Shown: one piece after another, positions 8,968 to 18,570 of the stretch | Numbering within the stretch: the stretch's first letter is position 1 | How the letters are laid out: each line of letters begins with the position of its first letter | Assembly (NCBI RefSeq): GCF_000769405.2 | Contig: NZ_CP053439.1 | Span: 3,778,001 to 3,842,000 of the forward strand | DNA length: 64,000 nucleotides | From: Rhizobium brockwellii | Lineage (GTDB): Bacteria > Pseudomonadota > Alphaproteobacteria > Rhizobiales > Rhizobiaceae | Direction: 5' to 3' | Notes under the pieces: generated by a model | The model's input: only the letters and a program-made list of their open reading frames with translations | What the model was told of the DNA's origin: nothing | Database searches by the model: none | Position numbers and translations under genes: made by a program

Positions 8968-9295
8968 CCACACTTTCCCTGTGCGCGGGAATTCTAGGCC
9001 CAACCTTTTAAAAATTGATTTCAATGGAATCAAACATTTGGTCAAATTTTCTAAAACCATAGGGTGAACCGCACAGCCTACGCGAGTTAATGCAGCCTAC
9101 CGGCGAGATTACCGGAATAATTTATCCACGCCTGGGTTGTTGAAATATTTGACGGCCCTACGGCGGGGCCGATGCGTCTAAGACTATACTCCAACGCGAG
9201 GCATTTATCCTTCCAATTTCAAAGGCCGTGGTCTACATCGATTGCAAGAGGGAAAACTGCCGGAAAATCGGCGGGACAAGAACAAGGGGAGGCGA
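8968..9295. other. Intergenic region between divergent genes
   Basis: This 328-base gap separates the divergent GGDEF-EAL gene and the TRAP operon and must hold both promoters. I see an AT-rich block (about 9008-9060) and an inverted repeat GGCCC/GGGCC with a 7-base spacer at 9153-9169. A TATACT at 9185-9190 could be a -10 element for dctQ, but no good -35 lies at the right distance. No open reading frame here is convincing. Confidence 0.4.
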
Positions 9296-9835
9296 ATGTC
9301 GGTACTTCTGACCGCAAGCCGGTTGATTGACTCGATCAGTCAGTTCATGGGCAAACTTTCCGAATATATGGTGCTGTTCTGCTGCCTGATCAGCGCCGGA
9401 AACGCCATCGTCCGCTACGCCTTCAACTACAGTTCGAACGGCTGGCTGGAGATTCAGTGGTATCTCTTCGCCTTCGTCGTCATGCTCGGCGCCTCGCATG
9501 CGCTGCGCAACAATGAGCATGTCCGCGTCGACCTGATCTATGGTTCGGTTTCTGACAGGGCGAAGATCTGGATCGACATCGTCGGCCTCATCCTCTTCCT
9601 CCTTCCCGCATGTGTCTATCTCACCTGGCTATGCTGGCCTTTCTTCACGCTCTCCTACCATCAGGGGGAAATATCGGGGAACGCCGGCGGGCTGATCCGC
9701 TGGCCCGTCAAGCTGATCCTCGTCGCCGGCTTCGCGTTGCTCTCCCTTCAAGGCCTCTCGGAATTGGTCAAGCGGATCGCAGCCCTCACCGGCCATATCA
9801 GCATCGATACGACATACGAAAAGCCGCTGCAGTAA
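9296..9835 (+). CDS. dctQ: TRAP transporter small permease (DctQ type)
   Basis: A 179-residue membrane protein with four hydrophobic helices, the DctQ topology. The motif NGWLEIQWYLFAFVVMLGASHALRNNEHVRVDLIY is strongly conserved in the family (shown here: EIQWYLF, NNEHVRVDLIY). The ATG at 9296 has AGGGGAGGCGA in front of it; the longer frame from 9242 lacks such a site. It forms an operon with the large permease 21 bases downstream and works with the periplasmic binding protein encoded convergently at 11435-12541. Confidence 0.92.
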   Translation: MSVLLTASRLIDSISQFMGKLSEYMVLFCCLISAGNAIVRYAFNYSSNGWLEIQWYLFAFVVMLGASHALRNNEHVRVDLIYGSVSDRAKIWIDIVGLILFLLPACVYLTWLCWPFFTLSYHQGEISGNAGGLIRWPVKLILVAGFALLSLQGLSELVKRIAALTGHISIDTTYEKPLQ

Positions 9836-9856
9836 CGCGGGCTGGGAGAAACGGAT

Positions 9857-11350
9857 TTGTTTGATTTCGGCATCATCCCGCCGGCCATGTTCCTGGGCAT
9901 GATCATCTTCATGCTCTACGGCTTTCCGGTCGCCTTTTCGCTCGCCGCCGTCGGCTTGTTTTTCGCCATCATCGGCATCGTCACCGGCCATTTCGGCGAG
10001 GTCTTTCTGCAGGCTCTGCCGCTGCGCTTCTTCGGCATTCTTTCCAACGACCTTCTGCTCGCCATTCCCTTCTTCACCTTCATGGGTGCGGTGCTGGAGC
10101 GCTGCGGCCTGGCCGAGGACCTGCTCGAGGGCACCGGCAAACTCTTCGGTGGCATACCCGGCGGGCTGGCCTATGCCGTCATCCTCGTCGGCGCCGTGCT
10201 CGGGGCGATCACCGGCACGGTGGCCGCTTCCGTGATCACCATGGGGATGATCTCGCTGCCGATCATGCTGCGCTATGGCTACAATCCGCGCCTTGCCACC
10301 GGCGTCATCGCCGCCTCGGGCACGATTACCCAGGTCATCCCGCCCTCGCTCGTGCTCGTCGTTCTCGCCGATCAGCTCGGCAGGTCGGTCGGCGACATGT
10401 ATCTCGGCGCGATCGGCCCCTCGATCCTGCAGGTGACGATCTTCGTGCTCTTCATCCTGGTGATGTCGATTATTCGGCCGAAATCGATGCCGCCGCTGCC
10501 GAAAGAGGTGCGCGGCGATTTCAACTGGGCTCTGCTCGTGAAGGTGCTGATGGGCATGGTCCCTTCGATCGTGCTGATCTTCCTCGTGCTCGGCACGATC
10601 TTCATGGGTCTTGCAACGCCGACGGAAGCAGGCGCGCTCGGCGTCGTCGGCGCCATTGTGCTTGCCGCCATGAATCGCCGCCTCACCTGGCCGCTGATCC
10701 GCGAAGCCATGGCATCGACCACACACATCACATCCATGGTAGTGATGATCCTGATCGGCTCCACCTGTTTCAGCCTGGTGTTCCAGGGCATGGACGGCTC
10801 GCGCTGGATCGAGCACATGCTGTCGGGCATTCCCGGCGGGCCGGTTGGTTTCCTGATCTTCGTCAACATCTTCATCTTCGTGCTCGCCTTCTTCCTCGAT
10901 TTCTTCGAGATCGCCTTCATCGTCATCCCGATGCTTGCCCCCGTCGCCTCCAGTCTCGGCATCGATCTGATCTGGTTCGGCGTCCTGATCTGCGTCAACA
11001 TGCAGACGAGCTTCATGCACCCGCCCTTCGGCTTCGCGCTTTTCTACCTGCGCTCGATCGCCAGCAAGGACGTCAAGACCTCGGATATTTACATGGGGGC
11101 TCTCCCCTGGGTCGGTATGCAGCTGATCCTGGTGGCGATCGTGATCTTCTGGCCGCAATCGGTAACCTATTGGCTGGATCACGGCCCGAAGGTCGACCCG
11201 AACTCGATCAAAATCGAAGTCCCGGGCTTCGGCGGCCAGCTCGGCCTGCCGCCGATGGGCGGCGGTGGCAATGGCTCACCGCAGATCCCCGGCCTGACCC
11301 TGCCGCCGTTGAACGGCCTGCCGGGAGCACCGCCGCCACCGGCAAAATAG
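9857..11350 (+). CDS. dctM: TRAP transporter large permease (DctM type), TTG start
   Basis: The 497-residue protein is the ion-coupled membrane subunit of a TRAP transporter, with about twelve helices. Visible family motifs include FTFMGAVLERCGLAEDLLE, GAITGTVAASVITMGMISLP and ASGTITQVIPPSLVLVVLADQ (partly quoted). The start is TTG after GGGAGAAACGGA. An odd feature is a C-terminal tail of about 50 residues rich in Gly and Pro (GGQLGLPPMGGGGNG, PGAPPPPAK) that goes beyond the usual DctM end. The substrate is probably an organic acid, but the sequence does not fix it. Confidence 0.92.
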   Translation: MFDFGIIPPAMFLGMIIFMLYGFPVAFSLAAVGLFFAIIGIVTGHFGEVFLQALPLRFFGILSNDLLLAIPFFTFMGAVLERCGLAEDLLEGTGKLFGGIPGGLAYAVILVGAVLGAITGTVAASVITMGMISLPIMLRYGYNPRLATGVIAASGTITQVIPPSLVLVVLADQLGRSVGDMYLGAIGPSILQVTIFVLFILVMSIIRPKSMPPLPKEVRGDFNWALLVKVLMGMVPSIVLIFLVLGTIFMGLATPTEAGALGVVGAIVLAAMNRRLTWPLIREAMASTTHITSMVVMILIGSTCFSLVFQGMDGSRWIEHMLSGIPGGPVGFLIFVNIFIFVLAFFLDFFEIAFIVIPMLAPVASSLGIDLIWFGVLICVNMQTSFMHPPFGFALFYLRSIASKDVKTSDIYMGALPWVGMQLILVAIVIFWPQSVTYWLDHGPKVDPNSIKIEVPGFGGQLGLPPMGGGGNGSPQIPGLTLPPLNGLPGAPPPPAK

Positions 11351-11362
11351 TCCAGCAAAAAC

Positions 11363-11390
11363 AAAACCCCGGACAAAAATCCGGGGTTTT
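11363..11390. terminator. Bidirectional terminator of the TRAP locus
   Basis: AAAACCCCGGA (11363-11373) pairs perfectly with TCCGGGGTTTT (11380-11390) around CAAAAA. Both strands end the stem in a T run, so it can stop transcription from dctM (plus strand) and from dctP (minus strand). Confidence 0.9.
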
Positions 11391-11434
11391 GGTATCGCCT
11401 TCGTCTAAATCGCCGCGCTTGCCTGCGAAAAGCC

Positions 11435-12691
<1,257 letters not shown>

Positions 12692-12822
12692 TCAGAATCA
12701 GCGGCTTAGCGGTACAGGGCGCCGCTTCCGCCGCAATTTGGCCACCCGGTGCAGCCAAGCGTTGACTCGACGGCCATTCTGGCGGCAGAAACGGCGAGCA
12801 CAAAGATTTCACCGGGGCTGAT

Positions 12823-13602
12823 ATGACGAAACCGATCGTTGCCATTCCTGCCGATATCCGTAGCTTCGACGGCGCGACCTGGCATGCCGTGCAGCATCAA
12901 TATCTGCGCGCCGCATTGAACGCATCCGGTGTCATGGCCTTCATCATCCCCGCTTTCGAGGAGGGCTACGATACCGATGCGATCCTCGACCGCGTCGATG
13001 GCCTGCTGGTCTCCGGTTCGGCCAGCAATGTTCATCCCTCGCTCTACGGTGCCGCGGCGAATAACAAGGACGGCCCCTTCGACCCCGCCCGCGACGCCAC
13101 CAGCCTGCCGCTCATCCGCCGCGCCATCGACCGCGCCATCCCGCTGCTCGCCATCTGCCGCGGCATCCAGGAGCTGAATGTCGCCCTCGGCGGCTCGCTG
13201 GCAAGCGAGATTCAGGAGCAGCCCGGCAACTGGGACCATCGCCGGCCGGAAGGTGTCGACCGGGACGGCATGTACGCCATTCGCCAGACCGTCCACGTCA
13301 AGGAAGGTTCCTGCATCGCAGGCATTCTCGGTCCGGGCGAGATCCGCGTGAATTCCCTGCATCGCCAGGCAATCGCCAGAACCGCCCCACGCCTGCAGGT
13401 GGAAGCGGTCGCCGAGGACGGCACGGTGGAGGCCGTTTCCGTTATCGACGCCAAGGCTTTCGCTGTCGGCGTGCAATGGCATCCGGAATATTGGGCTGAA
13501 ACCGACAAGTCCTCGAACCAGCTGTTCGCCGCTTTCGGCGACGCCGTCCGCGCCTATGCCGCTGCCAAGCTGCCGGTCTCCCCCGCGCAGTCGATCGCGT
13601 GA
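12823..13602 (+). CDS. Gamma-glutamyl-gamma-aminobutyrate hydrolase family protein (class-I amidotransferase fold)
   Basis: The 259-residue protein belongs to the peptidase C26 / PuuD family. The nucleophile Cys is at about residue 112 in LLAICRGIQELNVALGG, and the catalytic His is in VQWHPEYW near the C-terminus. PuuD hydrolyses gamma-glutamyl-GABA in putrescine degradation; relatives act on other gamma-glutamyl amides. No other puu genes lie nearby, so the exact substrate is open. It is divergent from dctP and convergent with the VWA gene. Confidence 0.85.
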   Translation: MTKPIVAIPADIRSFDGATWHAVQHQYLRAALNASGVMAFIIPAFEEGYDTDAILDRVDGLLVSGSASNVHPSLYGAAANNKDGPFDPARDATSLPLIRRAIDRAIPLLAICRGIQELNVALGGSLASEIQEQPGNWDHRRPEGVDRDGMYAIRQTVHVKEGSCIAGILGPGEIRVNSLHRQAIARTAPRLQVEAVAEDGTVEAVSVIDAKAFAVGVQWHPEYWAETDKSSNQLFAAFGDAVRAYAAAKLPVSPAQSIA

Positions 13603-13653
13603 CGGCACAACGCCGGCGAGCCACCAGACCCGCCGGGCGTTGAACCGCGTCGA

Positions 13654-14433
13654 TCAATGGTGATCTTCGTCCTCGTCATCATGCTCATGCTTGAGCCAGG
13701 TGCAGAGCTCCGCCGGCAGCAGTTTCTCATAGGCATCGTCGCTGCCGACGAACTCCCCAAGATCCTTGACGCTGACGAAGCCGACATTCGGAAATTGCTC
13801 TGCCGCGCTGCGCAGGAAGTCGAAGCGTTCGTCACCGACGCCGACCATGACGTAGTATATCTGCGATTCGGCGTGCTCGGCCTTCTGCAGCAGCGTCCAG
13901 GCCGCATCCCGGTCGGCATTCTCGCCATCCGTGAGGAAGTAGTTGATCGCCGGAACACCCGAACGTGTCTCCTCGCCGAATGTATCGCGGCTCATCCCGA
14001 AGATCATGCCGAGCAGGCCGCCAGCCGCCTCCTCTTCCATCAAACCATATGTCATCAGGTTCGAGCGGATGACTGGGCCATAATCGGTGCCACCCCAGAG
14101 CACGGTTTTCAGCTTATTATTGCTGATGATCTCGCGCTCGACGTAACCTTCGTAATTTTTCGCGGTAGCCGGCGCGAGCGATGCCATCTTCTCCTGATTG
14201 GAGAACACCCAGGTATCGATACGCCCGTCATCATCGAAATAAAGAGCGACGGGAAGAATACGCTCAAGCGCCGCCTGTACCGCGCCGGATTTGAAAAGGT
14301 CGCTCATCGAGCCCGAGACATCGATGTTGAGGCCGACCTGCGCCGGAATGCGCTCGTGAATGCCCTGTTTCTGAAGGACGAAGCCGACGCGGCGAACTTC
14401 TTCCTCGGGCTTGTGCAGCTTGAATGTCGTCAT
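13654..14433 (-). CDS. VWA-domain protein of a Ter-type stress cluster
   Basis: A 259-residue protein dominated by a von Willebrand A domain. The metal-ion-dependent adhesion site is complete: DVSGSMS at residues 38-44, a Thr in GGTDYG and FLTDGEN further on. The C-terminus is acidic and His-rich (KHEHDDEDEDHH). VWA proteins of this kind (TerY/TerF-like) occur with TerD and TelA in tellurite-resistance-type stress systems. It is the last gene of a four-gene minus-strand operon, starting 3 bases after the preceding stop, with GGAGGG before the ATG. It may bind a divalent metal and act as a scaffold. Confidence 0.85.
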   Translation of the reverse strand: MTTFKLHKPEEEVRRVGFVLQKQGIHERIPAQVGLNIDVSGSMSDLFKSGAVQAALERILPVALYFDDDGRIDTWVFSNQEKMASLAPATAKNYEGYVEREIISNNKLKTVLWGGTDYGPVIRSNLMTYGLMEEEAAGGLLGMIFGMSRDTFGEETRSGVPAINYFLTDGENADRDAAWTLLQKAEHAESQIYYVMVGVGDERFDFLRSAAEQFPNVGFVSVKDLGEFVGSDDAYEKLLPAELCTWLKHEHDDEDEDHH

Positions 14434-14436
14434 GGG

Positions 14437-15474
14437 TCATCCCTCCGATTTTAGTTTTCCTAGAATACGCGCGTGAATGCCGCGCAACGGCGCTCCGGCG
14501 CCGGCCTGCGATGGTGATTGAGCGGTTCGCGCCGCCGTCAGCGCCGCGGAATAGGCCGCATGCCACGCCGGCAGTTCCTCCTGCAACAGGCCTTCTGCAG
14601 CGTGTCCCAATGCATCGACGTGTCGTGCAACGGCAGCAACCGTCCGCGTGCTCACCTCAATCGTGGCTTTCGTGGCCGCGAGACTGACAGTCCTCGTCTC
14701 GATCGCCTCGGCTTGCGAGGCGTAATGCGCCTGCCGCTCGTGATCGGACAGTTGGAGCCCGCTGACGTAATGAACGAGGAAACGCCCCGCCAGAATATGG
14801 GCCGCCAGATTGCGGTCGAGCGTCGCATATCCTTTGCCGACCGCGCGCAACCCTTTCGCGATGGTGACAATCTCGGGCGCAAGCGTATCGAGCTCTTTCG
14901 CCAAGGCCTGCACTTCAGGGTAAAGCTGCGAAAACAGGCCGGCAGGATCGCGCGGCGCCGCCAGCGCTTTGATCGCCCTCAGAACGCCGCCGCGAACGGC
15001 AAAGACGCGGTCAGGGTCGAGATCGCCGAGACGCTGGAGCAGCTCGGCACTCAGGCGCTTTCCACGCGCCAACACTTCGCTGTCGACAAGGGCGAGTTCG
15101 CTTTCGGCAAGCCTGCCATGCTCTGCCTGGAGGCTGGCGCCAAAGCGCACGACGTCGTCGAAATGATGGTCGTCGAGATTGGTCCCGTCAACGATGCGCA
15201 GCGCCGTCGACGCAAGCGATGCCGCAGCATTGGTGTCGATCTCCAGAAGCGCCGCCACGCTGCAGGGAATGCGCCGGCGAACTTCGCCGGCCGCAAGAAC
15301 GCGCGGTGTGTCGCCTTTGGGTGTCGGGGCTTGCGGCGAACCAAACAGGATTCTCGGTTCAGCAGGCGGCCGGGAAGGAGCGGCAATCTCAGGCGATGCG
15401 CTTTCCGGAAAAAGCACCTTTGGCAACCGGCCCGGCTCCTTTTCCGGTGGTCCATCTGCCTTGCCGCTTGTCAA
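14437..15474 (-). CDS. Unrecognised helical protein in the Ter cluster, TTG start
   Basis: I do not recognise this 345-residue protein with confidence. The frame is open to 15567, but TTG at 15474 is preceded by GGGAG six bases away and clears the terD stop by 13 bases, so I prefer it. The first ~80 residues are Pro-rich and low in order, with three similar short motifs: PKVLFPES, PRILFGS and PRVLAAG. The remainder is Leu/Ala-rich and probably all helical. A segment near the middle (LDTLAPEIVTIAKGLRAVGKGY, then HILAGRFLV) loosely resembles the helical TelA core, so it may be a divergent TelA paralogue. Its place between TerD and VWA implies a role in the same system. Confidence 0.6.
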   Translation of the reverse strand: MTSGKADGPPEKEPGRLPKVLFPESASPEIAAPSRPPAEPRILFGSPQAPTPKGDTPRVLAAGEVRRRIPCSVAALLEIDTNAAASLASTALRIVDGTNLDDHHFDDVVRFGASLQAEHGRLAESELALVDSEVLARGKRLSAELLQRLGDLDPDRVFAVRGGVLRAIKALAAPRDPAGLFSQLYPEVQALAKELDTLAPEIVTIAKGLRAVGKGYATLDRNLAAHILAGRFLVHYVSGLQLSDHERQAHYASQAEAIETRTVSLAATKATIEVSTRTVAAVARHVDALGHAAEGLLQEELPAWHAAYSAALTAARTAQSPSQAGAGAPLRGIHARILGKLKSEG

Positions 15475-15487
15475 GTGAGGCTCCCGT

Positions 15488-16195
15488 TCAGCCGAAATAG
15501 GCTTGAATGACGTCGCCAAGTCCGGCATTCGATCCCGCGCCGACGGCATGGAATCGCCAGGATCCATCCGGCTGCTTCAGAAAGGAAGCCACCTGTATCG
15601 TCGTCTTGCCGGCAAACTCGGCCGTAAGCTGGTAGCGGCAGAGCTCGTCGTCCATCGCATCGCAAACTTCGATATAAGCGTTCTTGACCTTGCCGAAGTC
15701 TTGTCTCTTGCGTTCCGCATCATGGATCGTCGCCCAGACGGCAAGCTCCGAGACCTCCGCCGGCAGCTTCGCCAGCACGATCTTGAACTCCTCGCGGAAC
15801 CCCTCGTCATGATGACCGCCGCCATGGCCGTCTTCGTCACCGTCATCGTCCGGCTCTGACCTTTTTATCAGGCCGCCACGTCCGGTCCGGTCGTCACGTT
15901 CGTGCCACATCGAGCCGTCATCCGTCTGGAAGGAGCCGTCGGCGTTCTTGATGAGCGAGCCTTCCGGATTGCCGGAACTGCGCACGAAAGCATAACACAG
16001 CGCATGCGAGCCTTCATTGTAGAGCCGCGCACGGTTGGCATCGCCGCCCGGATGGACCAGCGCAAAACAATGCACGTCGAGATCGAAGGCCGGGCCTGAA
16101 CCTTCGGGCGGATCCCAGACAAGTCCCGAATGGACGAGCTGGATTTCCTTCTGGATCTGAAATGACTGACCCTTGTTGAGCTTGAAGGTTGCCAT
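15488..16195 (-). CDS. terD: TerD-family stress protein with His/Asp-rich insertion
   Basis: This 235-residue protein fits the TerD family. It has the start MATFKLNKGQSF and the calcium-site-like motif FDLDVHCFAL (residues 37-46), then NEGSHALCYAF and a C-terminal AEFAGKTTIQVASFLKQPDGSWRFHAVG. TerD domains bind Ca2+ and act in tellurite, phage and oxidative stress responses. An unusual acidic and His-rich insertion is present at about residues 111-132 (SEPDDDGDEDGHGGGHHDEG). It sits 22 bases after telA and 13 bases before the unknown gene, clearly within one operon. Confidence 0.85.
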   Translation of the reverse strand: MATFKLNKGQSFQIQKEIQLVHSGLVWDPPEGSGPAFDLDVHCFALVHPGGDANRARLYNEGSHALCYAFVRSSGNPEGSLIKNADGSFQTDDGSMWHERDDRTGRGGLIKRSEPDDDGDEDGHGGGHHDEGFREEFKIVLAKLPAEVSELAVWATIHDAERKRQDFGKVKNAYIEVCDAMDDELCRYQLTAEFAGKTTIQVASFLKQPDGSWRFHAVGAGSNAGLGDVIQAYFG

Positions 16196-16217
16196 GCGCT
16201 GTGGTTCTCCTGAAATC

Positions 16218-17393
16218 TCAGATCGGGCGATCGGTCACGATTTGTCGCGCTTGCTCGAGCTTGACGCGGGCGGCAGCATAACGCTCCTTGTTTCGCTCGC
16301 CTTCGGCGACCACCTTGTCGGCGATATCGCGCAGCCGCTGGGCGGTGCTAAGCACCAGATCGGCATCGGCAAGCCGGGTCTCGCCGGCGGCTTTGACTGC
16401 ATTGACCGAAACATCCTCGAGCACCTGCGATCCATATTGCTGAAGCGATGCGCGCAGTTCGCGCCGCATGGCGTTCATCTGCTGGATCGACTGCATCTGG
16501 AAGAGCGCGTGCAGCCGAATGAGGATCGACTTGATGTCATTGAATTCCGCATTGGCCGAGGTGACCGTATCCGCAAGGGTCGCGAGCGCAGCACCACGTG
16601 CAATCCCGATCGAGTCGAGATCAGCCGGAGCCTTGGCATAGGCGGTTTCAAGAACGAGGACCCGGTTCTGGAAGATGTCGAGCTTCTGCGAGAAATCGCG
16701 GGCTTCCTGCACCTTGAGCGGATCGCCGGAGGCCGCCTCTTTGGTCAACCGGTCAAGTTCGCGGCCGGCATCGGCGACGATACGGCGGCCGGCCTCGACG
16801 AAGACGCCGAGAGACACGATCGTATCGCGATACCCCTGCGCCAGCGTACTCATGCGCGACACCTCGAGGATGAGCTTGCCACTCTCCTCCTCGATCTGCA
16901 CCTCCATCGGCCTGACGAGATCGCCGAGGGACTTGGCCTTGCTTTGCAGCATGCCGCGAACCTCGTCCGTCACCGTCTTCAGGCGTTTGGCCGGATCACC
17001 AAGACCGACAGCCATCAGCAGGCGCTCGAGGAAATTGCCCTTCAGCTTCTCCCGGATGCTTGCCTCGAGCCCTTTGAGATCGGCATCATTGACGCCATCC
17101 CGGATCGTCCGGAATAATTCGAACAGCACCGGCGACTGCGCATTGGTGATCTGCGAAAGGATGGCATCGAGCTTGGCGCCAAAACCGCCGATAGCCTCCT
17201 GGCCGAAGGTGATCAGACCATGCGGCTCTACGGTTGCCAGCCTGAACCGCTCTGCGAGATCGCTGACCTCGCCGGCCTTTTCAGGCGGAAGAACGACCGT
17301 CACGACGGCGGGCAGATTGCCGGTTGAAAGCGTAGGCATCAGACCCGGGCACGTCTCGCGGGTCGTGGTGTTCGGCGTGCTTGGCTCCGACAT
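16218..17393 (-). CDS. telA: Toxic anion resistance protein TelA family
   Basis: The 391-residue protein is mostly helical and coiled-coil-like, the expected size for TelA. Characteristic stretches are QFQNRVLVLETAY-like (DIFQNRVLVLETAYAKAP), STLAQGYRDTIVSLGVFVEAGRRI, and a C-terminal half ending in KLEQARQIV. The ATG at 17393 is preceded by AAGGA with 8 bases of spacing; an upstream in-frame ATG at 17438 has weaker support. TelA proteins accompany TerD proteins in many bacteria, and their biochemical function is not settled. It is the first gene of the four-gene cluster. Confidence 0.85.
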   Translation of the reverse strand: MSEPSTPNTTTRETCPGLMPTLSTGNLPAVVTVVLPPEKAGEVSDLAERFRLATVEPHGLITFGQEAIGGFGAKLDAILSQITNAQSPVLFELFRTIRDGVNDADLKGLEASIREKLKGNFLERLLMAVGLGDPAKRLKTVTDEVRGMLQSKAKSLGDLVRPMEVQIEEESGKLILEVSRMSTLAQGYRDTIVSLGVFVEAGRRIVADAGRELDRLTKEAASGDPLKVQEARDFSQKLDIFQNRVLVLETAYAKAPADLDSIGIARGAALATLADTVTSANAEFNDIKSILIRLHALFQMQSIQQMNAMRRELRASLQQYGSQVLEDVSVNAVKAAGETRLADADLVLSTAQRLRDIADKVVAEGERNKERYAAARVKLEQARQIVTDRPI

Positions 17394-17481
17394 GCCGTCA
17401 ATCCTTTTTGTTCGGCTAACCTTACGGTTCGGCTTCAAGCCGCCCGGAAAGTTACGAACCTAAGTTGTAAAAATCGGCAGG

Positions 17482-17510
17482 AATGTAGCCGAAGGGTTCG
17501 TGTCGGGCAA
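17482..17510 (-). promoter_or_regulatory. Predicted promoter of the telA operon
   Basis: On the minus strand TTGCCC (17505-17510) and TACATT (17482-17487) are 17 bases apart, a good sigma70 -35/-10 pair. It lies about 90 bases upstream of the telA ATG in the 191-base gap before the cluster. Confidence 0.5.
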
Positions 17511-17584
17511 CATATCATCGAGGAATAACAGTCGATTGACATCAGGTGAGGCTCCCGATCGCTCCTGGACCGGCGCCCCCGCGC

Positions 17585-18541
17585 CTAAGCCTTCTGCGGC
17601 GTCTCCGGCACCGGCGTCAGCGCCGCACCCTTCTCGAACCAGGCGATGAGATTGTCGGCGACGAGATCGGCCATCGCATTGCGTGTCGGCACGGATGCGG
17701 AGGCGACGTGCGGCAGCAGCACGGCATTGGTCGGTTCCAGCAGGTCGGCAGGCACGGTCGGCTCTTCATAGAAGACGTCGAGGCCGGCTGCCCCGAGCGC
17801 GCCGGAGGCAAGGGCGGCACTCAGCGCCTCTTCGTCCACCGTCCAGCCGCGGCCGACATTGACGAGAATGCCGTCAGGGCCGAGTGCTGCCAGAATATCC
17901 GCATCGATCGTCTTGTGCGTCTGCGGCGTCTTCGGAACGATGGCGATCAGCGTATCCACCGCTTCCGCCAGCCCCTTCAACGTCGGGTGATAATCGTAGG
18001 ACACATCGGCATGGCGCGAACGTGTGTGATAACTGATCTTCACCTTGAACGGCTCCAGCCGCTTTGCGATTTCGAGCCCGATGCGGCCAAGGCCATAAAG
18101 CCCGACATGGCGGCCCTTGAGCGAGAATCGCGATAGCGGATAGGCCGTGCCCGGCTTCCAGTTGCCGGCACGCAGCCAGGCTTCGGCCCGCGGCAGCTCG
18201 CGCACCGTGTTCAGCAGCAGGCCGATCGCCGTATCGGCGACCTCATCGTTCAGCACATCAGGCGTATTGGTGACGACGATGCCTTTTTCGGCGGCGTGTT
18301 TCACATCGACGCCGTCATAGCCGACACCGAAATTGGCGATCACTTCGACATGCGGCAGCTGCTCCATCCAGGCGCCCGGGAAGGAACCGGAAACGGCGAC
18401 GCCGCGGATGTGGCCGGCGGTCTCGCTGTCAAGCGCAAGCTTCTCCTCGCGTGCGACGGCAATAATCTCAAAACGATCCTTCAGCCTTTCGAGAACACGC
18501 TCGTGTATCTTCCCGGGAACGAGAATGGCGATGCGGGACAT
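17585..18541 (-). CDS. D-2-hydroxyacid dehydrogenase (glyoxylate/hydroxypyruvate reductase-like)
   Basis: A 318-residue NAD(P)-dependent dehydrogenase. The Rossmann motif is VGLYGLGRIGLEIAKRL. The catalytic residues are visible as Arg in LVNVGRGWTVDEE, Glu in DVFYEEPTVP and His in VLLPHVASAS. These are the D-isomer-specific 2-hydroxyacid dehydrogenase signatures, and the subgroup reduces glyoxylate or hydroxypyruvate. The gene starts 29 bases after the stop of the lacI gene upstream, so the two are probably one transcript and the regulator may control it. Confidence 0.88.
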   Translation of the reverse strand: MSRIAILVPGKIHERVLERLKDRFEIIAVAREEKLALDSETAGHIRGVAVSGSFPGAWMEQLPHVEVIANFGVGYDGVDVKHAAEKGIVVTNTPDVLNDEVADTAIGLLLNTVRELPRAEAWLRAGNWKPGTAYPLSRFSLKGRHVGLYGLGRIGLEIAKRLEPFKVKISYHTRSRHADVSYDYHPTLKGLAEAVDTLIAIVPKTPQTHKTIDADILAALGPDGILVNVGRGWTVDEEALSAALASGALGAAGLDVFYEEPTVPADLLEPTNAVLLPHVASASVPTRNAMADLVADNLIAWFEKGAALTPVPETPQKA

Positions 18542-18570
18542 GGCTTTTCCTCTTGGATGGCGGTCGTGGT

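Noticed and set aside
7204..8997. 597-codon plus-strand frame opposite the GGDEF-EAL gene
   Set aside because: The minus-strand protein carries all expected domains, so the antisense frame is a shadow.
9629..11182. Long antisense open frame over dctM
   Set aside because: The translation is rich in His, Asp and Arg and has no family features; it mirrors the plus-strand permease gene.
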